Of a DNA stretch of 64,000 nt, positions 1-11,100 are shown one piece after another (positions within the stretch are counted from its first letter, which is position 1; each line of letters starts with the position of its first letter). A model generated the notes under the pieces. The model ran no database searches, was not told the DNA's origin, and saw nothing but the letters and a program-made list of their open reading frames with translations. Location of the stretch: the NCBI GenBank assembly GCA_964509335.1, contig CAZDXB010000015.1, positions 14,560 through 78,559 on the forward strand, in the 5' to 3' direction. Source of the stretch: CAZDXB01 sp964509335. Lineage in GTDB: Bacteria; Bacteroidota; Ignavibacteria; Kapaibacteriales; UBA2268. Both the position numbers and the translations under genes were made by a program.

Positions 1-689
1 AAGCCGCAAACAATTGGAACGTTATATTTGAGAGCCAAAGCCGCTGGCGTATCGTAAGTGGCGGCGGGAAAACCAAAAAAATTGGCAAATATTTTTTTGC
101 CGCCGGAGGCGCTCTGGTCGGCTAAAAGGGCGACGGCTTCGCCGTTTCTTACCGCGTTGACAGCCGCTCGAGCGGCTTTTCTCATCTTGACTACTTTATT
201 GCCGCCGCGCGTCCGGTATTCGTTCAATATTGTATTTAATTTAGGATTGTGTTGCGATTTTACAATTACGGTTATTGGTATTTGGGCGAACAAACCCGCG
301 GTATAAGCTAAATATTCCCAATTGCCGTAATGACCGGACATTAATATTAGTCCGTTCCCTCTATCGTAAACCTCTCTGATTAATTCAAGATTGTCGTATT
401 TGACGTATTCTTCAAAATCCTCGGCGCTTAGATGTTTCATCGCTAAAACTTCAATTAAAACAATTCCCAGATTGCGGTAAGATTCAACGGCGGTATCCTT
501 AACCCATTCTTCGCTTTTGTCGGGAAAAGCTTTTCTGAGATTTTCTTTCGTAATATTCTCTCTCCTTTTGCTTAAAATACGAAGAACAGTCCCTATCTTT
601 TCGCCAAACGATTTCCGCTTACTAATAGATAAATTCCTCGTAGTCCAACCTAAGAAAAGCAAAAAATATGTAACTAACCCGTCTATCAT
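1..689 (-). CDS. LpxL/HtrB-family lysophospholipid acyltransferase (3' end cut by window edge)
   Basis: Inner-membrane acyltransferase expected to add a secondary acyl chain to lipid A. About 229 residues are visible and the C-terminus lies beyond position 1. The N-terminus is hydrophobic (MIDGLVTYFLLFLGW), as expected for the membrane anchor. The family catalytic HX4(D/E) motif is present as GHYGNWE with His near residue 120, followed by a stretch like the family's (PITVIVKSQHNPKLN, then a conserved Arg-rich segment). I chose the ATG at 689; an in-frame stop lies only a few codons upstream, and TTG at 695 is the only alternative. It starts 12 bases after the GWxTD gene stops, so the two are probably co-transcribed. 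The family assignment is firm; the acyl chain and position of transfer cannot be read from the sequence. Confidence 0.85.
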   Translation of the reverse strand, partial: MIDGLVTYFLLFLGWTTRNLSISKRKSFGEKIGTVLRILSKRRENITKENLRKAFPDKSEEWVKDTAVESYRNLGIVLIEVLAMKHLSAEDFEEYVKYDNLELIREVYDRGNGLILMSGHYGNWEYLAYTAGLFAQIPITVIVKSQHNPKLNTILNEYRTRGGNKVVKMRKAARAAVNAVRNGEAVALLADQSASGGKKIFANFFGFPAATYDTPAALALKYNVPIVCG

Positions 690-701
690 TTTCAAACCGG
701 T

Positions 702-2117
702 TTATCTATTTTGAGAACCTTCAAAAGGATTTTGTTGGTTTTTTAAAACATATCTTTCGTACCAGTCGGGATAATAAACTTCGTTCTGTGCCGTGGAATG
801 CACGAGTTCGTAATTGCCGTATCCCGTAAAATCGACAAAATGAAAATAAACTCCGCCTTGAATATCGTCGTAAAACCAAGATTCGTAGGCGCGAGTTTCT
901 CCGGAAAAAGGATTTATGTCGCGTTCGGCGGGCTGACCGTATCTTAGCAAAATCCGTCCTCTGTCGGTATCCCAACCCTTTCTATTGCTAAAAGCAAAAT
1001 ATGTCTCGGCGAACTCCACGCGCTTCCTGAAATCGTATAAAGTCTCGTTAAAAGGAGTTTTGGGCGTAGGGTCCCGTTTCTGCCAGAACCGATAGAGCAT
1101 CCTTTGCTTAGCTTTGACGGTCGTTAATTCGTCGAATTGGTCTAACTCTTTCTCCGTCGCTATGCACTTTATCTTTCTAATCTCAATTTCCGTTTGCTCG
1201 GGAGTCAACGATATAAATTCTTTCCGCTCAAAACTAAGGTTTTCGGAAAATTTTGGTTTTTCCTTTAAAGGTTTATCGGGGTTTAACGCGTAAAACTTCT
1301 TTATCGAAAACGAACTATCTATCGGTTCTTCAGGTGGATAAAAAATAGCGGCTTGCAAATAATAAATTCCGCTAGCCAAAGAACTCATATCGACTTCGTT
1401 TATATCTACTATCTTGTCGCTTTTCGGTTCGAACGATTTGCTATAAGATTTAACCGCCTGTTTGGAGCCGTCGAAAAGAGCGTAAACAAGCTTTATTTCG
1501 TCTTCGGAAAACTTTTTCCCGTTATATATTTCGACGTAAGAATTCAAATTCAAGCTATTGACGGCGTAAACCAAGGATGGATTAGGAGTAACATAAATAT
1601 TACCCTTCTTAAAAGCCTTATTGATTTTACCGTTGACTTGATTTGCATTCACAACTTTCTGAGCTAACTGGATATCGCTAAGAAAGATTTTATTGTCTTG
1701 AAATCGTGGCAAAACAATGTCAAATTCCGTCTGAGCGTTTGTTTCCGAATCATTTACGTCTTGAGCGTAAATTTGCGCTTTGTATTGCCCCGGCGGCAAA
1801 AGAAAATCCTTCTGCCCGATTAAATCCATCTGTTTGTCGCCGTCGCTTTTTTTATGCGTAACTACCCATTTCTTTTGTCTTTCCAATTTAGACGTCGAAT
1901 ATATGGATACTTTGAAAAACATTTCGCCGAGCTTTTCGCCGTTCTTATCGACATATTTTAAATTATTTTCGGAAAATGCATAATACATCTCCCAACGAAC
2001 GCTGCCGTCGTCGAGGAAAAAAGAAGAAGCGTCAACGTCCAAAAGCAACTTCTTGGCGTTTAAAAAAGAAGTCGATAATATAAGCAATATGATTGAGATT
2101 TTCGTTAAGGCATTCAT
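702..2117 (-). CDS. GWxTD domain-containing secreted protein
   Basis: A 471-residue exported protein with a signal peptide of about 21 residues (MNALTKISIILLILSTSFLNA). The C-terminal part holds the GWxTD signature as GWDTDRGRILLRYGQP starting near residue 381, with the usual downstream YESWFY and HFVDF strands. The preceding 350 residues look like beta-sandwich domains. The GWxTD family is widespread in Bacteroidota, Chlorobiota and related phyla, and its molecular function is not established. The gene lies downstream of a terminator that closes the PorV-like gene, and directly upstream of the acyltransferase. No catalytic residues can be assigned. Confidence 0.85.
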   Translation of the reverse strand: MNALTKISIILLILSTSFLNAKKLLLDVDASSFFLDDGSVRWEMYYAFSENNLKYVDKNGEKLGEMFFKVSIYSTSKLERQKKWVVTHKKSDGDKQMDLIGQKDFLLPPGQYKAQIYAQDVNDSETNAQTEFDIVLPRFQDNKIFLSDIQLAQKVVNANQVNGKINKAFKKGNIYVTPNPSLVYAVNSLNLNSYVEIYNGKKFSEDEIKLVYALFDGSKQAVKSYSKSFEPKSDKIVDINEVDMSSLASGIYYLQAAIFYPPEEPIDSSFSIKKFYALNPDKPLKEKPKFSENLSFERKEFISLTPEQTEIEIRKIKCIATEKELDQFDELTTVKAKQRMLYRFWQKRDPTPKTPFNETLYDFRKRVEFAETYFAFSNRKGWDTDRGRILLRYGQPAERDINPFSGETRAYESWFYDDIQGGVYFHFVDFTGYGNYELVHSTAQNEVYYPDWYERYVLKNQQNPFEGSQNR

Positions 2118-2196
2118 AATTGAAGACCAATATTCGCGCTTACTTTTTCAATAATTAATTTCTCCGTATTTTATATACTGAAAACGCATCAAGATA

Positions 2197-2236
2197 TAAA
2201 AAATTGCCGCCAAGCCCCAAAGACCGACGGCAATTT
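2197..2236 (-). terminator. Rho-independent terminator after the PorV-like gene
   Basis: Read on the minus strand, an AAATTGCCG arm pairs with CGGCAATTT across a loop of about 18 bases and is followed by a run of T. It lies 30 bases downstream of the PorV-like stop codon and separates that operon from the GWxTD gene. Confidence 0.65.
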
Positions 2237-2265
2237 AATAAATAAATCAAGATTAAAGGCTATCG

Positions 2266-3300
2266 CTATTTAAATCCAATAGAAACGCTTAATCTGTTTA
2301 TCAATCCAATATCTCGCGTCGGAGTTATTGAGTAATCCAATTGACCGAGAAAATTACCGGTCAGATAATTAAATCCAACGCCGCCGGAAATACCCATCTG
2401 GTCGTGTCCAAAACGATAGCCGCCTCTGAACGATATTAAATTGTTCCAAGTGTATTCCGCTCCGACTGAGAATTGTTCCGGTATATCGGAATGCGTAACA
2501 AAGTCGCTCGCGGCTATTAGTTTGTGCTCTTCTAAATCAATAATATTCGAAGACACTCCCGCTCTAAATATTAAAGGAACAGAGTAAGCGTTTGCTAAAT
2601 ACGAAACGTCCCAAGGAGCCGCTTTTAACTCTTCGATATTCTTCTTGGTCGTCTTAAGTCCTTGACCTTGGTATTCCATTTCGGGACCTAAATTGAAAAT
2701 TGAGAATCCAAGCGTAATTCCTTTAATGCCCGTTTCGTATATTGTTCCTATGTCAAAAGCGAACCCGTTGCTGCTTACCGAATGGAAACCGTTGTGCAAA
2801 TACTTACCGGTTACCCCGAAAGAAAATTGGTCGGTTAAATACCCGCTAAACGACATTCCTAATGCAATATCGTTAACGCTGTAATGAGAACCGGTGCCTT
2901 CGGGCTGATTCATAGTTGTTTCTTGTATTTCATCGCTATCGAACGAAATCAAATGCGCTCCGGCGGTGAAATTCTCGCCGACCGGCATAGACAAAGCCGC
3001 GAAGCTATGGTTAAAGCCGGCGAACCATTGAGTGTAGTGAAATTCGCCTTTCATACTTTTGATATCGGCAAGTCCGGCGGGATTCCAATATAGCGACGTC
3101 AAATCGTTTGCCACCGCCGTATAAGAACCTGCCATACCTATGGCTCTAGCCCCTACTCCAATCTTTAAAAACTGCGAGCCCGCGGCGCCTACCTTCAAAA
3201 ACTTACCTCCCGAAGAGCCTTTAACGTCTTCGGCTTTCACCGGGGCGGTCGCAAATGATATCAAGAAAGCTAAAACCGTTAATGTTAATAATTTCTTCAT
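2266..3300 (-). CDS. PorV/PorQ-family outer-membrane beta-barrel protein
   Basis: A 344-residue outer-membrane protein of the PorV/PorQ (UPF0164-like) family. It has a signal peptide (MKKLLTLTVLAFLISFATAP) and then the family's typical opening: a Gly-rich segment, GVGARAIGMAGSYTAVANDL and LYWNPAGLA. The rest is amphipathic beta strands. In the T9SS, PorV shuttles cargo with C-terminal signals to the cell-surface attachment complex; paralogues such as PorQ bind other partners, and I cannot tell which role applies here. I chose the ATG at 3300 over the in-frame ATG at 3312 because GGAG lies 6 bases before it. The gene follows the 1586-residue surface protein and the TonB receptor and is closed by a terminator, suggesting a joint function with them. 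Confidence 0.85.
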   Translation of the reverse strand: MKKLLTLTVLAFLISFATAPVKAEDVKGSSGGKFLKVGAAGSQFLKIGVGARAIGMAGSYTAVANDLTSLYWNPAGLADIKSMKGEFHYTQWFAGFNHSFAALSMPVGENFTAGAHLISFDSDEIQETTMNQPEGTGSHYSVNDIALGMSFSGYLTDQFSFGVTGKYLHNGFHSVSSNGFAFDIGTIYETGIKGITLGFSIFNLGPEMEYQGQGLKTTKKNIEELKAAPWDVSYLANAYSVPLIFRAGVSSNIIDLEEHKLIAASDFVTHSDIPEQFSVGAEYTWNNLISFRGGYRFGHDQMGISGGVGFNYLTGNFLGQLDYSITPTRDIGLINRLSVSIGFK

Positions 3301-3376
3301 TGTGCGCTCCATTTATTGAATTAATTCTAATTATTCTTTAATCATACTTAAGCGTCTAAAAACAAAGCCCTTTACA

Positions 3377-6300
3377 TTAATTATCTTCGGGCACTAATCT
3401 AAATCCTCCAACGACGACGGAAAATTTCTTAACCGTTTGCGCGCCGTTAGGAGTTGAAATTACGGCAACCAAGGTTTGAGATTCGACTCTCTGTCTGTTC
3501 TTCGTCAGCAAATCCCAAACTTGAATGCCTATTCTATCCGGTTGCGAACTCGAATATTCGTCGTGCTTTAATTCGACAATATGGTCGCCCGTTACCGTAT
3601 AAACATCTATTGTGCAACTCTCCGGCAATCTATTGAAATAAATCTTAGCGTCGTAAGGCGACGCCTGCGCCTGATGAGTTATATAATAAGGATTCGGCGA
3701 AACGGTTATCTGGTCTAATAGGTCGTCGGTATATTCGCCTTTTTCTACAACGTTCGAGTCAACGTAAACCCTAACCTTCGCGCCGGGCATTGGGAAGCCT
3801 AACGCGCCGCCGTCTGTCTTCAATACTACTTTATCTCCCGGCTCAAATTCGACCGGTCTTCTATCAAGCGTTTCGTTATTTAGGAAGTTCCATTCCGGAT
3901 CGACGCTTCTAGTTCTATTTCTCGCGTAGTCAAAGACGAACTGAGAGCCGGAAGCTAAGAATATGTTAGCGAAGAAGACAGTGTCCTGACCGTCCATAGA
4001 AACGCCGGTAGTATAATATCTTCCTTGCTCGCCAAGCGGCGTCGCCGCTCTCTTTATAGAAAATTCGCTTTCGTCGAAATCTCCCGGTCGCGCGTATTTG
4101 TCCATTAGCTTAAAGTGCTTTGCGTCTAAGCCTTCGGCGTTAATATAACCGTAAGAATGTAGATTATACTTGCCGATGAAATCGTTAGTATTTAACCCTA
4201 AAGACACGGGAGAAGGCGCCCAACCTTCATCCTTGAAATTCAATGTGTCTAACTTCATATGTTCAATCGGCAGCGGATAATCGACTATTACCGAATCTCC
4301 GCCCTTCAAACTGGGTCTCTTGAAATTAATCGTGTTTTTTACTTCCATAGATAAATAAGGACAGATATAGTCTTTAGCGGGAGTCGCGCCAGACTTCAAA
4401 TTAAGCGTGTCTAAACCGCCGGCTTTAAATTCTACCAAGTAATGCGCCGGACCGCTGTTGAAACTGCCGTATCGCGAAGTTCCAAATTCAGGCAATAATT
4501 GCCAACTGATTTGACCTGTCTCTTCATTCTCAGAAGTGGCTAAATAACGACCGTAAACATTCATAGCTACGGGCTGCGTTCTATAAACCAAATTAGAATC
4601 GTAGTAAGTAATCAAATCGCCTTTAGGAACGTCTGTCATAAACGCTATAGGCACCGTTGCGTCGCCCTCGATTATTGGACTTTCGTCGCCTTCCCTCGGC
4701 GGGTAAAGCGAAGTCGAATCGGGACGATACAAACCGCCATACTGTTGAGCGGTGTAATTAAAACTAAAGCTCATAGCGCCGTACGCCGGCTGACGAAACG
4801 CGGGCATATACCAATAACCGGGCTCTTTGAAATCGCCGGCTGAAATCTTGGACGAACGAGTAATTACCGTATCGTGATACGGATTGGGCAACTTAATCAT
4901 TTCGTCGGCGATTGTATCTTCTATTTCTCTGAAATCAACTACCCAAGACTGTGAGTTCTCGGTAAATCCGCCTCTAACGCCCGGTCTGCCGCTTATCTGT
5001 TCTAAATAAGTTCTTCCTCTAAATAATATCTTATTGTCGTCGGTTAAATCCCTTAGAGTCATCATTGATTGATACAAACCATAAGGCACATTCCTGTTCT
5101 CTCCGTCTTGAACGGGGATAGTCATAACCGAATAGTACCAATAAGGCTCGAACTCGAGTTCTAAGGTATGTCCGCTGAAAAGCTGTCTAACTCTTTGAGG
5201 ATCAATGGCGAAAAATTCGAAATTGTACAAGCCTCCTATCCTAGCGGAATCAACATAAGTAACCTTCATTTTCGGAGGATTCATAACCTTTGAAGCTCTC
5301 GGATAGCACTCTTTAACGTTAGGCAGATTCTCGAAGCCGGCGTTCAATTTGCTCGGAGTCGGTTGAGTAAAATCGCCTTCGTCGTAAGAAAGCAATTTAT
5401 AATAGTAAGGCACGTTGTTTATCAATTTTTCAGTCTTCACTGGGTTGGCGTTGTATTCAATCGAACCCGAGCGATTGTCGTCTCCCAAATCGACGTACAT
5501 CCTTCCGTCCGTAGCTTCCCTCATATATGGAACTATACAGTCGTTGATAACGTCTTCCCTTTGCTCGAAATCGTGAAATTTTATTTCGCTAACCATTCCG
5601 CGTTGAATATATGAATATATCGAATCCAAAGCGTTTCTTACTAAATTTGTGTCAGTCATTGCCTTATTTACATCCACCGGTTGCAATTGGTCCATAACCA
5701 ATCTTGGCGAACCGTCCACGTTAACCGTTCTATAAGAATCGGTTAAATATATCACGTGAGTATTTGTGTCTTTTCTGTTGGGTAGCTCGGCGTATCCAGC
5801 AGTATCCGCCGGATCAACCGTTACCGTTACTTTCTTCCAATAAAGCGGATTGTAATTCAACAAAGCTCTATTCAAATACACGGTGCCTAAAAGAACGCTA
5901 TCTATCAGAAAATTATGATTTTCCGGGTCTTCCGGATTGTATGGGTCGTACCACATCGGAAAATCGTCCGGATTTGTGCGTTCATTCAAATACGGCCCCC
6001 AAGGCTTAGCGAGTAAGGAAGTGTCGACGCTATGAATAAAAACGTTCAGGGTCGTGTCTCTATCCCATTGCCGTCCCTGATAAAAATTATTAATAACATG
6101 TTTCATATTCCTCCAAACCCAACCGTCGGGACCGAAAGTAATCAAGCCTTTCGCAATTCTCATTACTTTAATAGCGAAAGTATCGACTACCATTTCGTTA
6201 TTACCGTTTCTATAATACTCCGGACCGACAATCTTCATCGAATCAATATAAGGCATATTTTGATTGCTCGTATCCATACTAGCTCGATGCTGAGATTTTC

Positions 6301-8137
6301 GGAACGGGGTGGGAAGCTCCCACTGTGCTATCTGTTTCCAACCGAAAGGACCTTTGCCGGAAGTATATTCCATACTGGGCGTTATTTCGTCCACGTCGAA
6401 AGTGTCTAAATCGGTTCTTCTAGCTCTATAAAGCCTATAGCCCAAAAAGTCTAATCCTCTTTCGTATTTATCTTTAGAAATTTCCGCCGTGCTATCCCAT
6501 TCTAATTTCACGCCATGGTTCAAAGGACTCCACTTGAAAATACTTGCTTTTTCAGGCGGTTTCGGAGCTTGAAAGTTGTTATCGTAAACCCTTTGAGCGA
6601 ATTTATCTTTTCTTACTAGTTCTTCTACGTCTTCTGTCTCGCCGGTGGCGTCCTTTTCCACTGCCGGATTAGCTAAAATCATACCTACTACCGTTCTTAC
6701 AGTATCTCCCGGCATAACGTTGAACGGTCCGGTAGCCATCAAGAATCTGTAATCTCCGGCTTCGCCTTCTCCTTCTTCTATAATCTCCGAAGAAAGATAT
6801 TCGTATCTTTGCTCGTCCTCCTGTTTATCTTCGTCGATGGGCCAGCGCCTGAAAGTCTGCAATCCCAATTGATATTGATTCTCATACCATCTTCTGTCGC
6901 TTCTGGGAAAACCGACCAAATCTTCGGGAAAAGCCAACGTTTCGGCGCAATAAATCGAATCTCTCGGATTGCCTCCGTCCGGGTCGGTTACTACTACTGT
7001 GTCTTTCTCTACGCACATTTGGCACCAAGTTTCGGTATTGCCGTCTATTGTAGTGTCAAATTTCGACTCGCACATATGAATAGCCGGACTTTCTAAAAAG
7101 TCAAAGCCGAGATAGCCGAAACCGTATCCTTTTTCCATAGGGTCGTCTCGGGTCCACTGTAGAGCTAAGTTTAAATCCGGGTCTTCGTCGTAATATCTAG
7201 CGAAATCGTTAGCCGCGCCGGCGGCGGTATTAGGCGCTCTTGCGATATCGACGTCCATAACGGGCGCTAGCCAGCAATCCCAAAGCGTGTCGTTCGACAT
7301 ATTTATTAATTCATAGCGTATAAATATGAAATCTTTGTAATCGCCAAAGCCCCAAGAATATATATATTGCTCGAATTGAAGGCGCATTGGGTAGCCAAGA
7401 TTTCTCCTATACTCTACGCCGCCTTCATAATAATTCAAATCAGTGTCTTTGTAAGCGCTGAAAATATCCTCGCCGGAAATAAAAGCCGGTCCTTTAGGAT
7501 ATTGGTCCAGATTTCTTTCGTTCTCGTCTTGAATATAATATCCAAAGTATCTATCGTATTTTAAAGTGTCTTCTGGATTTTCGCTCGCGTCCCAGATGGG
7601 CCAATTCGGACCGTCGTCGGGATTTAAAGGCTCGCCGTCGCTAGGTCTTATGTCGGTTGAAAAATATGAGCGATACTTCTTTATTTCGGCGTTGTCCACC
7701 AAATCGCCGTCGCTTATTCTACCGGGAACCATCCAAGAAACTCCCGAGCTAGGATTATAAGTTACTTCGCAAATCTTATTGAGTTTCCTGTAATGAACGG
7801 TGTCCCCGTTTGGCTTCGTTGAATCCGCGGGAATCCACTTTTGAGCGGCGAACCAAATCCCGCCCCCAAATACATACTGATTCAGCGAGCCTCGAGGCCA
7901 ATAGCCGCCGCCTAAGTTGTTGGGAATATCTAAGAATAAAATTCCGTAGTTTGTTGCGGGAAACTCGAAATTGCTAACGGTATTCCATTGAAAATCGAAT
8001 ACCTGAGTAGGAACTCTTTGCGCCTTCTCCCCTTTCTCTTTCTGGGGATCGTCCGTTCGAGCTTCCGCTTGAAAAGCAAAAACCAAAAAGCCGCAAATCG
8101 TTGCGATCGCCATTAAATATTTGTTGATTTTTCTCAT
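3377..8137 (-). CDS. Giant secreted surface protein with FnIII-like and C-terminal FlgD/T9SS-like Ig domains
   Basis: A 1586-residue exported protein with a cleavable signal peptide ending near FAFQAEA. I chose the ATG at 8137 because AGAGG lies just upstream; two earlier in-frame ATGs (8182, 8158) would extend the signal peptide unnaturally. Visible pieces are: many Tyr/Trp/Asp-rich strands in the first 500 residues; a fibronectin-III-like unit around residues 530-590 (KWSPLNHGVKLEWDS, then LGYRLYRARRTDLDTF); a long beta-rich middle; and a terminal Ig-like fold beginning VSPNPY and ending FSVVVGGFRLVPEDN. The last domain resembles T9SS type A/FlgD-like sorting domains but lacks the usual short basic tail. 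It sits between the TonB receptor and the PorV-like gene, so it is probably a surface or secreted partner of both. No enzymatic motif was recognised. Confidence 0.75.
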   Translation of the reverse strand: MRKINKYLMAIATICGFLVFAFQAEARTDDPQKEKGEKAQRVPTQVFDFQWNTVSNFEFPATNYGILFLDIPNNLGGGYWPRGSLNQYVFGGGIWFAAQKWIPADSTKPNGDTVHYRKLNKICEVTYNPSSGVSWMVPGRISDGDLVDNAEIKKYRSYFSTDIRPSDGEPLNPDDGPNWPIWDASENPEDTLKYDRYFGYYIQDENERNLDQYPKGPAFISGEDIFSAYKDTDLNYYEGGVEYRRNLGYPMRLQFEQYIYSWGFGDYKDFIFIRYELINMSNDTLWDCWLAPVMDVDIARAPNTAAGAANDFARYYDEDPDLNLALQWTRDDPMEKGYGFGYLGFDFLESPAIHMCESKFDTTIDGNTETWCQMCVEKDTVVVTDPDGGNPRDSIYCAETLAFPEDLVGFPRSDRRWYENQYQLGLQTFRRWPIDEDKQEDEQRYEYLSSEIIEEGEGEAGDYRFLMATGPFNVMPGDTVRTVVGMILANPAVEKDATGETEDVEELVRKDKFAQRVYDNNFQAPKPPEKASIFKWSPLNHGVKLEWDSTAEISKDKYERGLDFLGYRLYRARRTDLDTFDVDEITPSMEYTSGKGPFGWKQIAQWELPTPFRKSQHRASMDTSNQNMPYIDSMKIVGPEYYRNGNNEMVVDTFAIKVMRIAKGLITFGPDGWVWRNMKHVINNFYQGRQWDRDTTLNVFIHSVDTSLLAKPWGPYLNERTNPDDFPMWYDPYNPEDPENHNFLIDSVLLGTVYLNRALLNYNPLYWKKVTVTVDPADTAGYAELPNRKDTNTHVIYLTDSYRTVNVDGSPRLVMDQLQPVDVNKAMTDTNLVRNALDSIYSYIQRGMVSEIKFHDFEQREDVINDCIVPYMREATDGRMYVDLGDDNRSGSIEYNANPVKTEKLINNVPYYYKLLSYDEGDFTQPTPSKLNAGFENLPNVKECYPRASKVMNPPKMKVTYVDSARIGGLYNFEFFAIDPQRVRQLFSGHTLELEFEPYWYYSVMTIPVQDGENRNVPYGLYQSMMTLRDLTDDNKILFRGRTYLEQISGRPGVRGGFTENSQSWVVDFREIEDTIADEMIKLPNPYHDTVITRSSKISAGDFKEPGYWYMPAFRQPAYGAMSFSFNYTAQQYGGLYRPDSTSLYPPREGDESPIIEGDATVPIAFMTDVPKGDLITYYDSNLVYRTQPVAMNVYGRYLATSENEETGQISWQLLPEFGTSRYGSFNSGPAHYLVEFKAGGLDTLNLKSGATPAKDYICPYLSMEVKNTINFKRPSLKGGDSVIVDYPLPIEHMKLDTLNFKDEGWAPSPVSLGLNTNDFIGKYNLHSYGYINAEGLDAKHFKLMDKYARPGDFDESEFSIKRAATPLGEQGRYYTTGVSMDGQDTVFFANIFLASGSQFVFDYARNRTRSVDPEWNFLNNETLDRRPVEFEPGDKVVLKTDGGALGFPMPGAKVRVYVDSNVVEKGEYTDDLLDQITVSPNPYYITHQAQASPYDAKIYFNRLPESCTIDVYTVTGDHIVELKHDEYSSSQPDRIGIQVWDLLTKNRQRVESQTLVAVISTPNGAQTVKKFSVVVGGFRLVPEDN

Positions 8138-8193
8138 ATATATACCTCTTTTAAACATAATTATTTCTCTTTTTTCAAACATTACTTAATATC

Positions 8194-11100
8194 TTAGAAT
8201 TTAAAATAGACGGTAAAGAATACGCTTCTGGGCGTTTGATAGTTTCCTTGGAATTGAACGGACGTTTCTAATTGTCGTATATAAGAATCGAATTTTTCTT
8301 GCTGATTTACTACGCCGTTTCCGTCAGCGTCGGCGTATTTGCTGTAAAGCCGTTTTCCGAAGTTATCGTATTGAGTGGAGTTAAACGTGTTTACGTTGGA
8401 GAAATCCGCTTCTTCGTAGAACGGAATCGAGCTGAAATCGCCTGCTTTTCTTCTAAACGCCATACCTCTATCGTCGGGGTCGCCCGTCGAAGTATATAAG
8501 CCAATAGCTTCGTTCAAATTAAACACGTTATAAACAAATAAAGCTAATTCTATTTGCGAATTACCCATCGATTCGCCAAGCCAATCGCGTAAGTAAAACG
8601 ACTTCGACAGCCTCATATCCGTTTTCCAATAACTCGGTCCTCGTTCGGTTCTTAACTCGCCAATAGCTCTTCCGCTTAAATCAGTTTTGGTGTAAGGAAC
8701 GCCCGAACGCCAAGTTGTAGTAAAGTTAAGATTTAAGTTCTCAAGAGGTTGAATTCCGCCAATCGAGAAACCTTGATTGTTCGCCCAAATAAAGCTAAGA
8801 ATGAAATCGGCTCTATGCCTAATATCGTTAGCCGTAGGATATTCGGACAATGGGAATGCGATAAGGTCCGTATAAGGGTCAATCGGTCTCATATAATTAT
8901 CTCCGGGCGACGAAGAAGTCGCTCTCGACTGAGACAATGTGTAATTCAATCTCATCTGTATATGGTCTTGCCGCGTAGGCCTCTTCCTTAAAGTAAATTC
9001 CACGCCCTTAATATTCCCGTATTCCGAAACCGAATATTGGAAGTAAGGCAAAGGAATAGCCGGAACGTAAACTTGACCTAATTGATTATATATATCCTTA
9101 TAATAAGCCGAAACATTCAAAGCTAAAATATCCGTTAACTGATTGTTGTAGTTAACTTCGTATTGATTAGTTCTTTGAGCGTCCATATTTGGATTGCCCA
9201 AAACCTGATTGCCTCTTAAGCGTATAGTCGCAAAACCGTCGTAAAGGCTTGACAATACAGGCATCTGGAAGAACAACCCGTAGTTTAATGAAATATTAGA
9301 CCTTTCAGTCAAAGGATATGTAACGTTTATTCTCGGACTTATTTGATATTTAGCTTGCGCGTCGCCAAAACCCGAATCAGCCGTAATCGATACGAACTGG
9401 TCTAAATTCGTTCTGTAGCGAGCTTGCGGCATAAACATATCAAATCGCAAGCCGGGACTGATTATTATTCCTTTATAGCTGATTTGATCCAAAGCGTAAG
9501 CCGCTATTTTCATAGGATGATATGGCTCGCTGGTTTCTTCCCAAGCTTGTTGGTCGAAAGTATAAAAATTGCCTCCCCATTCTTCCGTATATACGTCGAA
9601 GAATGGGTTGCCGTCCCAAGGCAAACTATTCATATGTCGTTCTAAAGTAAAGTATTTAAAATCAAAACCGCCTTTAATCATATGCTCAAATTCAGTCCCT
9701 CTTAAGCTCTTCTCATACTTTCCGTCGATAGACCAAATGTTGCTTCTTCTAAAATCGAGCGTTCTTGAATTTCCGTGCTCGTAAAAAGAGTTTTGCCTGC
9801 CGAAAGGATTGCTTGTAGGGGTAGCGTCTCCCGAACCTTCTATGTATCCGGTTAAGGGATTTCTCTGTGTATAATCCGCCACTCCGTAGCCGTCTGCAGT
9901 TCTAACGGTTTTCTTTATTATTTCGTATTGGTCAACTATTTTATTTGGCTCGCCCTCGACCAAATTGCTTCCGGATACTCCGTAATTGTCCTGCGGATAC
10001 CATATATCAAATCCGGCGAAGTAACCCGGGTCGTTGTCGTCTTTTCTCTTGGAATATTCTTCCTCTATCATCGAATTAGAAACGGTCAACTCATAAAAAC
10101 TCGTTGGGTCGAGAGTATGATTTAATCTTACAAAAAAGTTGGAGTTAAAATTGTTTCCCACAACTTGCTTAATCATCCTCTCCGGTATTCCGTTTGTAAT
10201 TGGATTTCCGTTGCCGTCAAGTTTTGGCTGCCCGGTTTTAAGGTCGTATTCCCAACCTTCTTGGTCGGCGTAAAGCCAACTCCAACTAGAGTTTTCCCAG
10301 CTTTGAGAGCCGTATTTCCCGCCGAAATTCAATTCAACGCCTTTAGCAATTTTAAATCTTAATCTGGCGGCAATATTCTTATCCCAACTTTGTTGGTCGG
10401 GCATACGACCTAAATTATTCCCAATAGGGTCGCGTATTTCAAAACTGGCTCCGTTCCATTTTCTATATGTGTAATTCGACGAAATATAAAAAGTCGAACC
10501 GTCCAAATAGGGCATCGGACCGCCCGTGCCAAAAGAGAATCTATGTTGTCCGGGACCTTGTAGATTAGCTCCGTCGCCGGATTCAACGGCTTTAAAGGCG
10601 TCTCTCGTTTCGTCGTAAACCAAATCTTTTCCGCTCGCTTGAGAGCCAAACATAAAAGGAACGTCCGTTCTATATCTGACGTAACCTTCGTATTTATCGG
10701 TTCTTCCTCTTTTCATAATCGTGTTTACGACGCCGCCCATCACTTCTCCATACTCGGCGGAAAATCCGCCTGTCAAAACTTGTATTTCCTCGGTGTCGTA
10801 TTCGGTAATACTGGGCAATGCGGCGCCGCCGCCGGTAAATTGATTTGTCGCGTTGATTCCGTCAATCCTAATCTGAGTGTCGGAAGCTCTACTGCCTCTA
10901 ATTGAATAACCGCCGCCGCTAGAAACAACGCCCGCGGTAGTGCTTATTACCGATGATATTCCTTCTCTGGCGACCGTTTGCATCTCCTCTTCGGAAACTT
11001 TATTAACGTTTCCTATGCTGTAGTTACTAACCATCTTAGAGCCGTAAACGGTAACCTCTTTAGTTCTTACGCCTTTCTCTCGCATAGTAATATCGAGAAA

